In this document: piece by piece, positions 11,151 to 20,828 of the stretch
Layout: the number at the start of each line of letters is the position of its first letter
Numbering within the stretch: the first letter of the stretch is position 1
Assembly: GCA_003427395.1 (NCBI GenBank)
Contig: BFEA01000320.1
Coordinates: 1,542,285-1,575,897, forward strand
DNA length: 33,613 nt
Origin: Chara braunii
Lineage: Eukaryota; Streptophyta; Charophyceae; Charales; Characeae
Direction: 5' to 3'
Position numbers and translations under genes: made by a program
The notes under the pieces: generated by a model
Database searches by the model: none
What the model was told of the DNA's origin: nothing
The model's input: only the letters and a program-made list of their open reading frames with translations

Positions 11151-12263
11151 TAAGATTAGTGGTTTCAGTGTTGAGTTTACGTATGGGGTGGAGTCGTGCA
11201 TGTTTGGGGTTTTTTGGTTGGGGGTGTATGGTGGTGTTGGATACTGTACTGTTTTTTTGCTAGATTTGCAGCAGCTGCGTATTAGTCTGTATTTCATCAG
11301 CGGCCTGCCAGGGTTGAGGGTTCTGGGACGGGTGTTTATAGGAAGGGTTTGGGTTCAGTGTTCATGGGTTAAGTTGATGTGAATGGGTAGGGTAAGAAGG
11401 CTGTGGTCGGTCTGGGTTTTATTGGTAGCGGCAAAGAACGGGGGTTCTTAGCATGCGGTGGGGTGTTCATTAGTTCTTGGTTTGGTTGGAACTGCCATTA
11501 GCATAGTTTTTATGTGATGCTGTGTTTTATAACATGTGTGCAATGAACCGCAGTACAGGCTGGGCAGGTATGGGTTCAGGGTTTATTGTTGAGGGTCGAG
11601 GGATGGGGTATGGGTCAAGTGTTGTGGGTTCATCGGGGAGTTGTGCGGGAGGTCCTGGTACCGATGTTGAGGGCCAAGGGTCAATAACCCTGAATTCTGG
11701 GTTCAACACTTGTACACTATTCAGATCTTATGAGAGCGTTTCATTATGCAGACAACACATTTCACACAACATTTTTAGCCAGCATATTTCCTTATGTTAT
11801 GTGGGTGGTAAAGGCCGTGGTGTTTGACGGTCAAGGGTCAATTATTATGTCCACTAGGGTTCAAAGTCTGTGTATCTTCCAGATCATATTGTAGAACTTT
11901 AGTGTAAAGTACAGCTTAGCATAGTATTTGGGTTCAGAGCAAGTTTGGTGGGAGGGTAATTATGGGGTCTTATAGCTTTTAGGGGGGCATTTTTTAGTCT
12001 AGGGAAGACATTTTTAGGGAGGGCGATTTTCGTTGGTCGGGTGAGGAGGGGGGAATCCAAGGTTATGTCATAATGGGGGAAGCGTGGTTGTGTGGCCACC
12101 AGTAATCCGGCACACAAGGGGGTAAGAGCATAAGGGACAACCCAAGATTTGATTTTGGAAAACCCATAGGAAAAAAACTTTTTTCAGAAATTTATATATA
12201 TCAGGAAGCACCCATAGCTAGATCATGCTAAAAAAACTCATTCCTAAGAAAGCAGGCCAGATG
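11151..12263. repeat. Long tandem repeat, copy 1 (~1.1 kb)
   Basis: Aligns by eye with 12264-13405 along its whole length. Shared segments in order include agtgg...gtttacgtat/gtttgcgtat, gggtgtatgg, ggcctg.cagggt, caatgaa.c, ggc.aggtatgggttcagg, caacattt/acacatct...cagca, and cctaagaaag...gccagatgg. The copies differ by many substitutions and small indels. They are G/T-rich on +, with no supported gene. They lie immediately 5' of RT B on its strand. Confidence 0.75.
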
Positions 12264-13405
12264 GTTCCACGCTAAGTGGTTTTGGTGTTGTGTTTGCGTA
12301 TCCGGGGTTGTGCAGGGTTGTTTTTTTTTTTTTTAAGGGGTGTATGGAGGTTTTTGTTACGGATAGTGTTCGGTATTGTATTGTTTTTGTGTATGGTCTG
12401 CAACTGGTGTGCATTAGACTGTGGCTCATTATGGGCCTGTCAGGGCTCCGGGTTTTGGATCGGAGCTTTTATAGGTAGGGTCCGCGTTCGGTGTTCATAG
12501 ATCAGGTTGATGTGCTTGGGTAGGGTATCAAGGTTGTGGTAAGGGTAGTGTGAAAGGTTTGGGGTTTACTGGTAGTGGTAAGGGTAAAACATGAGTTCTT
12601 TTAGCTTACGCCAGGTATTTATTAGCTGTAGGTTCGGTTGGTACTGTCATTTTATGTGGTGTTGTGCTTATATCATCTATGCAATGAAACAAAAGTCCAG
12701 GCTAGGCAGGTATGGGTTCAGGGGTTAATATTTAGGGTTTCAGAATGGGACAAGTGTTCTGGATTCATCAGGGAGTTGTGCGTGTGGTCCTCGTATAAAT
12801 GTTGGGGTCCTAGGGCAAAAATCCTGAATTATGGGCCTTAGAACATGCAAAGCGTTCAAATCTTACCGTAGCGTTTCACTATGTACACAGCATATTGCAC
12901 AAAACACATCTTAGTCAGCACATTTCATTATTTTATGATGGTGGTCAGGTCCGGGGGGTTGAAGGTCAGGGGTCAATTATCCCGAAGTTAGGGGTCTAGA
13001 ATCTGCATATCTTTTTAGATCTTATTGCAGAACTTCAGTGTGTGGTATATGTTTCTATGGCATTTGGGTTGAGGGCTTGTTTGGTGGAAGGATAAACATA
13101 GAGACTAAAAGTTTTGGAGGGACATTATTAGCTTAGGGAAGACAGTCTTAGGCATGGCATTTTTCGTTGGTCAGGTAGGGAGGAGGGAAACTGAGGTTCT
13201 GTCATTATAGGGGGAGCGTGGTTGCGTGGTCATCAGAAATTCAGCACATGGTAAAAACAAGAATTGGTTTTGGAGAAGCCAGAGAGAAAAATTGATTTTG
13301 GATAAGCCAGAGAGAAAAAATGATTTTGGATAAGCCAAATTTTTTTTATTATGAACAACCAGTTTAATGCAAAAAAACCTTGTTCCTTAGAAAGTGGCCA
13401 GATGG
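12264..13405. repeat. Long tandem repeat, copy 2 (~1.1 kb)
   Basis: Second diverged copy of the unit at 11151-12263, about 1117 bp further on. It ends with aaaaaacct...ccttagaaagtggccagatgg, matching the end of copy 1 at 12231-12263. It contains its own 28-bp sub-repeat, seen once in copy 1. Confidence 0.75.
13264..13347. repeat. 28-29-bp sub-repeat, three copies
   Basis: Three adjacent units beginning ttg(g/a)ttttgga and containing gccagagagaaaaa at 13264, 13292 and about 13320. The corresponding place in copy 1 (about 12145-12180) has only one diverged unit, so the expansion followed the large duplication. Confidence 0.75.
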
Positions 13406-13564
13406 GCCGTTTTATTTGTGGAATAGTTCCGTATCCAAGATCTAAAATCCCGGACTTTCTCAGGCTTTACATGAAGTCGACCGAGAAGACGTATCCCTAT
13501 CTAGACGTCTAATCAATCAGCATGTGGATTAAATCTTGAAAAAACGGTATGCTAAGTGGTACAT

Positions 13565-14410
13565 TTAACTGTACCAAGGAGCAGGAAGAGAGCACCAGCT
13601 TTCAGCTCCTTGCAATGCTCGTATTGCCAAACTGGTAGTCCGGGTTAAGCCTGCGACAAACCCTCTTCCAGGAGTCGTCTGATGTCGCTGATTCGGCCCC
13701 CAGTGTTGTCTGATCACTGGCTGCACGAAGGAGAGAAGAATCAGCATTGCTCGCACCATAGTTATACCTGAGCGCTTCGATTGCAGATCCAGGACGCAGC
13801 GGTGCGTCCAGAGACAACGAGCATATCGTGATGGGGAGTTGAGCACTGTCTCCGTCTTTGGCTTCGTTGCTGCTGACCTGGATGATCTTCGGGTTCGTTT
13901 GCTCATCCTTTTGCAGGGAGATGGTTGTGCCATTGTATCTTTGTGCCCATTGTTATAACAGTAGTTCGATGGGGAGGCTCCAAGTGTGAGGGGAGGCAAG
14001 GTTGATGTGGCTGCTTCTCGAGGAGCAGGGAAGGCTGTTGGCTAGGGGTTGCGGAAGAAGGCGTGCTGCGGGGGAGGTGGGGGTGTGAGGTGCGTCCGTT
14101 GTTCGGCAACGGCATTCAGTCGTTGCGCCTGGGCTTGGAGGATGTCGTGCATGTCGGGCTGGCATTGGTCGTATTGTGGTTGGTTCCGTCTTGTTTGTTT
14201 CACTTTTTGCTTGCCAACCTGCAGTGGTTGCGCTCTGCAGGTTTTGTTGCCTCTTCGGGTGTTTTTTCTAAGTGGTGTAGGTAGGGGGTTCACGACAATG
14301 CTTAGCAATAGTTCTCTACGCCATGCCAGTCTTTCAGCATCAATGTTGCTGTTAGGTACAGATGGGATCGCAGTGGCGGTGTTACCATGGGGTGTAGGGG
14401 CTGTGGTCAC
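13565..14410 (-). pseudogene. Broken upstream ORF, possibly ORF1 of element B
   Basis: From ATG 14410 the - strand reads 122 codons (MTTAPTPHGNTATAIPSV..., then a basic segment with LRKNTRRGNKT, then a Pro/His-rich end) to a TAG at 14044-14042, and continues in the same frame to 13565. A second phase is open from 13952 to 13602 (117 codons) and looks more protein-like, with SLSLDAPLRPGSAIEALRYN and DDSWKRVCRRLNPDYQFGNT, so a frameshift near 13950 is likely. I recognise no domain. Its strand and position, 5' of the repeats and RT B, suggest a first ORF of the same element, but it may be unrelated. Element C is inserted only 60 bp away from its start. Confidence 0.4.
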
Positions 14411-14472
14411 AGACTCACAGGAGTGTATGCAGAAGGGCTATGCGTGTCTGTATTCATGTTTCTTTGCGTTGT

Positions 14473-14500
14473 CAGGCGGCCACAAGCAGTGCGCCGCCTG
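14473..14500. other. LTR-terminal hairpin
   Basis: caggcggc (14473-14480) and gccgcctg (14493-14500) form a perfect 8-bp stem with a 12-nt loop, beginning three bases inside the LTR. The 3' LTR has the same arms at 31034-31041 and 31054-31061, with one loop substitution. Confidence 0.8.
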
Positions 14501-14586
14501 AAATCTACGGTTTTGGGACTTAGGCGCAAAGACGAGTCTGAGTTTTAACGGTACTCTCGTTAAACCAGGCAGCGGAAATTAGGGGA

Positions 14587-14620
14587 GCTCAGGGCGCCCT
14601 TGATTTTGGGCGCGCTGAGC
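14587..14620. other. Second LTR hairpin
   Basis: gctcagggcgccc (14587-14599) and gggcgcgctgagc (14608-14620) pair over 13 bp with one mismatch around the loop ttgatttt. The structure is identical in the 3' LTR (about 31148-31181). Confidence 0.75.
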
Positions 14621-15419
14621 CTTACGGGTAACCCTCAAAGATGGCAAGATGGGTGGTCGCACTCGGCACATCAACGGACCGTCATTTCCGGCCGTTCAGA
14701 GGGTTAAACCCGGATCGGCCTGCCGCGGGGAGGCATCGCGGGAACTGACCTCGCAGCCACATTTTTTGCGGCATATGACCGGGGCCGAAATGAGGCTCAA
14801 ATTTTTGTCTATTTTAGTACCATAATTAAAGATGGGGAAAAGGAATTACGACCAGTAGGGGGGAAGGGAAAAACATAATATCCCTTAATTTCTTTATTTT
14901 TTACGGCATTTAATTCAAGGGGGAATACCCCTTTTATTTTATGTTCCCGACAATGAAATTAAAAACATAGAAAAAGATTATAAATGGTAAAAGAGAAAAG
15001 AAACAAAAGGAATTCGGCCATTTATTTAAACTTTCTCCGAATTTTATTTTGGGGATCTTACGGTTAATTTACTATTTCCAACAATAGAATTAAGGAAAGG
15101 GAAGAATGATGAAAAATGATGAAAGGGACGGGAAACCATGATTATTAGGAGACTGGCCTAATTTCGCGTCGATTACCCGCCATTAGCTCTGACCCCGGAT
15201 TGGACATTTTCCCCGGATTTTAACAGTTTTCACTACTGCCGATGGTCGAGGTCCCGTGCGTCGCTTTCCCTGGTTTGCTTGATTACTAACATTACCGCAT
15301 TTGGGATGTTCTGAGAGCGGGAGTCGCATGGACAGCATGGGGTGGTGCTACCTTGGGTCGACTATGGTGTTTGATTCAGTACGGATACGAGGGTTATTAC
15401 GGAGTGGCTTCGTACTACG

Positions 15420-15870
15420 GTGTCTGGCGTGCTTCAGGTGCGGTATGGACCCGGTGACAGTTGTTTCACTACGGTGGCTTATTTTCAGGTTTGGGACAGG
15501 TACGGTGATTTATTCTCAGGGCCGGGGCTACTACGACAATTATTCCAGGCTTGGAACTTTGGCGGCAGTTTGTTTTTAGGTTCGGAAACGTTGCGGCATT
15601 GTATATCTGGTTTGGTACAGGTTGGTGCTGCGATGGCATGCTGCGGCCTATTCAGGTTCTTTTCGAGGTTCGGGATTGATACGGTACGTTCATCAGTTCA
15701 AGATATCGACATTGTTCATCTGTAGCGTCCTTTCATAATTTTGTATTGATTCGAAATGGATATCTGTCTGGTATTGGCATGGTTCATCGAGGCACGATAC
15801 GGTATTCCGCATTGTTATGGTACGACTTCTAAATCGGAACAGGCATGGTACACTGGTTCGGGACAGGTAC
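15420..15870. repeat. Degenerate short subrepeats in the LTR (caggtt.gg...acggt type)
   Basis: A series of imperfect segments of roughly 30-50 bp, each with an 'ag-g-ttygg' core followed by a 'tacggt'- or 'tgcggca'-like end (around 15436, 15486, 15548, 15580, 15617, 15652, 15836). The same series is in the 3' LTR at about 31997-32431. It may be a diverged tandem array in U3. Confidence 0.45.
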
Positions 15871-16380
15871 GGTACTCCCACGATGATTGTTGTATTATAC
15901 GACATTCGGCATCGAACTGGTTGCTGAGGGTACAGGGGGGCTACAAAATTGAAGCTATTCATTTTGGTTCGGTGCTGGCTCTGCACATCCCAGACCGAGC
16001 CCTATTTCAAATCTTTCCGCACTGGCAGCACTGGTGTGACTCGATCCTAATTGGGAATCCGCTCTGGACCGGGTGTGTCTATCACGGATCCACTCGACAA
16101 TTCGATGGAAAGGGACTGTACCTAGCGTGGTTGTCGTGGTTATCAGACTGCGTCAGACGCTCAATGAGCCTTTAATATGCCTGGACCAATTGAGGCACTG
16201 AACTACTGCAACCAAGCTTCATAATTTAAAGGGGGCTCTGTTTACTCCTTGGGGGGGCCACGAGTTGGAGATCAGACCGAACGACTCGCCCAGGCTACTA
16301 GTTTCTCTAGGCCTGGGGTTTGCTTGCGGCTCGTACCGGCGGTCCTGACTGTGTGGGCTACGAGGACGACGCTGACAGCA

Positions 16381-16387
16381 TATAAAG
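16381..16387 (+). promoter_or_regulatory. TATA box of the 5' LTR promoter
   Basis: TATAAAG in a G/C-rich setting (gctgacagcatataaaggga), conserved in the 3' LTR at 32942-32948. A start site 25-35 bp downstream (about 16410-16420) would make U3 roughly 1.9 kb. Based on motif and conservation only. Confidence 0.55.
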
Positions 16388-17003
16388 GGACCAAAGCCCG
16401 AAGAGGGGGGACACTGCGAGTGTACGAAGCGCAACAGATCAGTCGAGCGGTGGTTGGTACCCGGAAGCACGACTGAGGAGAGGGAGGAAAGGCGTGCGCG
16501 GCGTACTCAATGTCGTACCGGAGTCCAATTGGGAGAGGCAATGCAGGTGGGTGAGCGACGAAGAGGAAGAGAGGAGAACCAGACGGGGCAGGGAGGGGGA
16601 GCGTGCCAGGTGTCCACAACTCCAACTGGAGTGCGCTCAAGGAAAGACCGGTTCGCAGGAGGATGTACCGGGAGCAATGTACAGGCAGCGAAAGCTCACA
16701 TTGAACTAGATGCTCGCCGTCAACTGAAGTGTGCACCGCCATGATACAGAACGTTCTCGGTCGCGAGCCAGGGGCGGGAATACAGATCGCGCGATGACAG
16801 GAATGTGCACGGAGCAAGCATGGTGAATGAAAAGACTACTTTGAAAGGGGCGTGACTAAGTAGCTGCGAAAGGCGGCCAAGGGAGGATGGAGAGAGAAAA
16901 CGAGGAGGGATCTTCTCATTCTTTTTATTTGGAAGCAAAGTTCACTGCGCGCTGCGCGCTTCGACACTGTACGGCGTGCTGGAGGTGCGCTCATTGGTGC
17001 CCC

Positions 17004-17898
17004 NNNNNNNNNNNNNNNNNNNNNNNNNNNNNNNNNNNNNNNNNNNNNNNNNNNNNNNNNNNNNNNNNNNNNNNNNNNNNNNNNNNNNNNNNNNNNNNNN
17101 NNNNNNNNNNNNNNNNNNNNNNNNNNNNNNNNNNNNNNNNNNNNNNNNNNNNNNNNNNNNNNNNNNNNNNNNNNNNNNNNNNNNNNNNNNNNNNNNNNNN
17201 NNNNNNNNNNNNNNNNNNNNNNNNNNNNNNNNNNNNNNNNNNNNNNNNNNNNNNNNNNNNNNNNNNNNNNNNNNNNNNNNNNNNNNNNNNNNNNNNNNNN
17301 NNNNNNNNNNNNNNNNNNNNNNNNNNNNNNNNNNNNNNNNNNNNNNNNNNNNNNNNNNNNNNNNNNNNNNNNNNNNNNNNNNNNNNNNNNNNNNNNNNNN
17401 NNNNNNNNNNNNNNNNNNNNNNNNNNNNNNNNNNNNNNNNNNNNNNNNNNNNNNNNNNNNNNNNNNNNNNNNNNNNNNNNNNNNNNNNNNNNNNNNNNNN
17501 NNNNNNNNNNNNNNNNNNNNNNNNNNNNNNNNNNNNNNNNNNNNNNNNNNNNNNNNNNNNNNNNNNNNNNNNNNNNNNNNNNNNNNNNNNNNNNNNNNNN
17601 NNNNNNNNNNNNNNNNNNNNNNNNNNNNNNNNNNNNNNNNNNNNNNNNNNNNNNNNNNNNNNNNNNNNNNNNNNNNNNNNNNNNNNNNNNNNNNNNNNNN
17701 NNNNNNNNNNNNNNNNNNNNNNNNNNNNNNNNNNNNNNNNNNNNNNNNNNNNNNNNNNNNNNNNNNNNNNNNNNNNNNNNNNNNNNNNNNNNNNNNNNNN
17801 NNNNNNNNNNNNNNNNNNNNNNNNNNNNNNNNNNNNNNNNNNNNNNNNNNNNNNNNNNNNNNNNNNNNNNNNNNNNNNNNNNNNNNNNNNNNNNNNNN
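17004..17898. other. Assembly gap (895 N)
   Basis: A run of N inside the 5' LTR. Long open frames crossing it are meaningless. The equivalent part of the 3' LTR begins about 33570 and is cut by the window end, so only about 40 bp of the gap can be inferred. Confidence 1.
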
Positions 17899-18965
17899 GA
17901 TCTCGTTTAAGAAGAGACCAGAGGGAACTGCGTCGCCGAAGAGGGATAGGAAATCGAGCGAACTCAATCCGATCCCCCAGGAACAACGGTCAAGTTCAAA
18001 CTGAACCGACCGAACTTAGCAGTTGGAAAGGGAAAAGAGACGACTCACGGACAGGAGCCTGAGAATCGACAGGTAATGGATGNTATCTGTTTCTTTTTTT
18101 TTTCTTTTTGCCCAGAAGCTNCGAGGCTGGGGGATTGACTGATGAGATCGCCTCGTTATCAGTCTTGAATCGTTTCGTGAATCGTTGAACAATCAGAACT
18201 GCAGCCAGCTGAGAAGAATTATCTTTTCTCGTTCTTATCATTATCCTTGCGGGATTGGGTTCTGCTACAGCATTACGGCCATTCTCCACCCCTAACACAA
18301 GTAGGACTGAATTCTATATGCTCATTAAAAGGCGAAGGCGAATTCGTGTGCAATCCACCTGTTGGCAGGGGAGGCTGAGGCTTGAAGCTCGAAANGCGAG
18401 AAGTGTTGGCAGCCTTGCCGACCGAGGTCAGTTTGCTTTTGAAAGAGAGAGAGAGAGAGAGNGGACTGAGTGCCAGAGAGAGAGGGGGATCAGGGAATGA
18501 GAAGAGCGAGAGACAACAGAGAGAGGAAACGGCGAGAAAGAGCAGCACANGAGAGGAAGAGGGGGAACAGCAAGTAAGCAGTCGGGACTCATTGCTCTTC
18601 GAACCCNCAGGTTTACTGCTTGAACATCAAAACTCATCATACTGTAAACCCCTTGTTTACCCTGTTGGCCATTGAAAACTCGTTGTTGACTAATCCAGCC
18701 NATCAGTTGGAAGAACGAATGAAGTCCATTGTTGTCANAACCGAGCAAAATGCTGGTTGGTCTTTGTAACTCATTGTTAACGGAACTGGNTGATTTANGG
18801 AAAGCTAATGAACTTCGCNGAACNAGCTGTTAAATCGCTTGGCCATCGAAGATCATTGCTGTCTGGACCAGCTGATTCACTGTTTGACTAGTGAGATTTA
18901 TCATTGTCAGAACCTGTTGATCTAACGGTTAACTGAACGAAACTCTTTGAAGTGGGAAATTATCA

Positions 18966-18971
18966 AATAAA
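18966..18971 (+). promoter_or_regulatory. Candidate polyadenylation signal of the LTR
   Basis: AATAAA about 160 bp before the inferred LTR end. The position suits an R/U5 boundary signal, but AATAAA is common in AT-rich DNA, so support is weak. Confidence 0.3.
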
Positions 18972-19134
18972 GAAGAAAGGGAGTAGAAAATCAGGCATCG
19001 TGACCAGGCGACTTCTGCCCACATCCCCGCTGCTCGCAGAGAACCTCTGAAGCGAGCGTGGCGAAGTAAAAGGCGCCGTGGCTCATGGCTTCCGCGAGCA
19101 GCAGGTAGCCCCTCCGCTGGTTTCCCCGCAACTT

Positions 19135-19152
19135 TGGCGCCGTTGCCGGGGA
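19135..19152 (+). other. Primer-binding site, tRNA-Asp type
   Basis: TGGCGCCGTTGCCGGGGA is the 18-nt reverse complement of the 3' end of plant tRNA-Asp(GUC) including CCA, from my memory of that tRNA. Several plant Ty3/gypsy lineages (Athila- and Grande-like) use this site. It lies five bases after a CA dinucleotide, the normal spacing after an LTR, and marks where minus-strand DNA synthesis begins. Confidence 0.85.
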
Positions 19153-19294
19153 AGGGAGCAGCACCCCCAAGGCCGCGGCCTTCCCCAACCAACGGGGGTG
19201 CACGGGATGATTAGTCAAACATTAATTAGCTTGTTTTCTTGATTAGTTTTATTTTTTATAATCATTTTGGTTTAGTTTTTTTTTTTTTTTTGAA

Positions 19295-19676
19295 ATATCT
19301 CCCGATCTGTGAGCCTTTGCTCGAGCTGCGCTGGGAGCAAAGTTCGCCCTCTCGTCAAGGCGAACGTTTTGAGACGTTTTTTGAAAAATTCTAACGGCTA
19401 GAAAAAAAAATATAGAATTTTTTGTATTTTTTTATTAAAAATTCCCAAAAATCATGAATTAAAATTCCTAATTGTTTTTTCCCCGATATCTCCTGATCCG
19501 CGTGCTTTCGTGCGAGGTGCGCCGGAGCAAAGTTCGTCCTTTCATCGAGGCGAACGTTTTGAGATATTTTTTGAGAAATTCGAACGGCTAAAAAACGAGA
19601 TATGGAATTTTTTGTATTTTTTGATTAAAAATTCTAAAAATTTTAATTTTCGTTTTATTGAAATGGTCGGGAAAAT
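19295..19676. repeat. 191-bp tandem repeat in the leader, two copies
   Basis: Copy 1 begins at 19295 (atatctcccgatc), copy 2 at 19486 (atatctcctgatc). Both contain ggagcaaagttcg, aggcgaacgttttgaga and aattttttgtatttttt in the same order. They are clearly homologous but diverged. Confidence 0.85.
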
Positions 19677-20284
19677 AAGCGAAATTAGGGGAACCCCGGT
19701 GGACCAAAGTTGGTCGCTGTATTTTTCCCGACATTTTAAGACCCTAGTCGGGGAAAACGGAGTTCGTTTGGACAAAAAGCGAGCTCCAACAGATAGAAAA
19801 GGGGGAAGAAAAACAACGAAAAATTGAATTTCTTTGTAATTTTGATTAAATTAAAAAAAAAATAAAATTAAAAATGTAATCCAATAAGTTTTTCTTCTAA
19901 AACTAGTGAAAGCTAACAAAAATTTTCTCGCGTCGAGCAGGGATTTGGGGTGTTGGTGCGGTTGCGCACAAAACCCAAAACCCTAATTAGGGGAAACCCT
20001 AATTAGGGTGAAGTCCTAACCCCAATTTTGAGAGAAGCGGGTAGATAGAGGGAAGCCATAGCTTCTAGCTTCCGCATTTGCTACGGATTATTTTTTTGTC
20101 AAATATATCCCATAAGATTGTGGAAATTAATTCGGAAAGTTTTGCCCTATTAAATAATTAAGAATTATGTAACTTTTGATTTTGTTATTTAAAATCGATA
20201 AAAAAATGGAAATAAATATTAAAAATTGCGTAGGGGCATTTGTTTGACTTCAATGCTCTTCATATCTACTTTACCTATTTGAGG

Positions 20285-20545
20285 GACTTTTTTTGGAACC
20301 CCATCTCACCGGGGGGGGAGGAAAACTGCTGTCGAAATTTCTCAAAATTTTCCTTTTAATTTAAATTTTTGCTAATTAATTAACAAAAATATTTTTAAAT
20401 CGAGTTAAATCAATTTTTTTTTTTTTCATTATTCCTTTTGATATTCCCTCTTCGGCAGCGCTGTCTGAGGGCTTCGCCTGAACCCCATCCCAACGGGGGG
20501 AGGTGAAACGCTGTCGAAATTTTAGTAAATTGCCCAAATTTTATT
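20285..20545. repeat. Degenerate direct repeat (gaaccccatc...gctgtcgaaattt)
   Basis: The segment gaaccccatctcaccgggg...ctgctgtcgaaattt (about 20297-20342) recurs as gaaccccatcccaacgggg...acgctgtcgaaatttt (about 20481-20522), followed in each case by AT-rich sequence. Period about 184 bp. Confidence 0.7.
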
Positions 20546-20828
20546 TCTACCCCTAAAAATCATCAAACTCGGCGGGCTTATATATGTATTGATCCTTAAT
20601 ATATATAAACTAAGAAAGAAATTTTATCTTAACTAAGTACATTTTTTTTAATTTATAATTGAAAAATACAAAAGAATTCCCTAGAAAAAGAAGGGAAAGA
20701 GACGCTGAGGTAACCTGGTTTCGGGTGAACCTAGTAGCTTGTTCCCGAAGGCGTGAGGCAAGCGACCGGAATTTTCAGTTATTAATCTACACCTCCCTCT
20801 TGCTGCGTTTTCTCTAGCCGCCAGTTGA

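Larger units (their letters stand above)
14470..19130 (+). repeat. 5' LTR (~4.66 kb including gap)
   Basis: The start is fixed by the first base shared with the 3' copy (TG). The end is inferred as the CA at 19129-19130, five bases before the primer-binding site; this gives the canonical TG...CA termini. Bases 14470-17003 can be checked against the 3' LTR. Bases 17899-19130 have no counterpart in the window, so that part rests on the primer-binding site alone. It holds a TATA box at 16381, an AATAAA at 18966 and terminal hairpins. Short open frames inside it are not supported. Confidence 0.8.
19153..20828 (+). other. AT-rich leader between primer-binding site and first ORF
   Basis: About 1.7 kb, AT-rich, with no supported coding frame (a 105-codon frame at 19510-19827 is probably chance). 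It contains tandem repeats. A pyrimidine tract ending in AG (ttgctgcgttttctctag, 20802-20819) lies just 5' of the ATG at 20829 and resembles a splice acceptor, so the leader could be spliced; this is speculative. Around 19985-20010 there is an inverted pair of ccctaattag motifs. Confidence 0.6.

Noticed and set aside
11295-12775. ctgatga motifs on the - strand in the tandem repeats as hammerhead ribozymes
   Set aside because: No GAAA segment and matching stems follow at either site (near 11300 and 12765).
16887-18062. Open frames of 330-390 codons across 17004-17898
   Set aside because: They consist mainly of the N gap, so their openness means nothing.
18137-18165. Hammerhead-like ctgatgag near an inverted repeat
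   Set aside because: The required GAAA core and cleavage-site context are missing. It is only a short imperfect hairpin.
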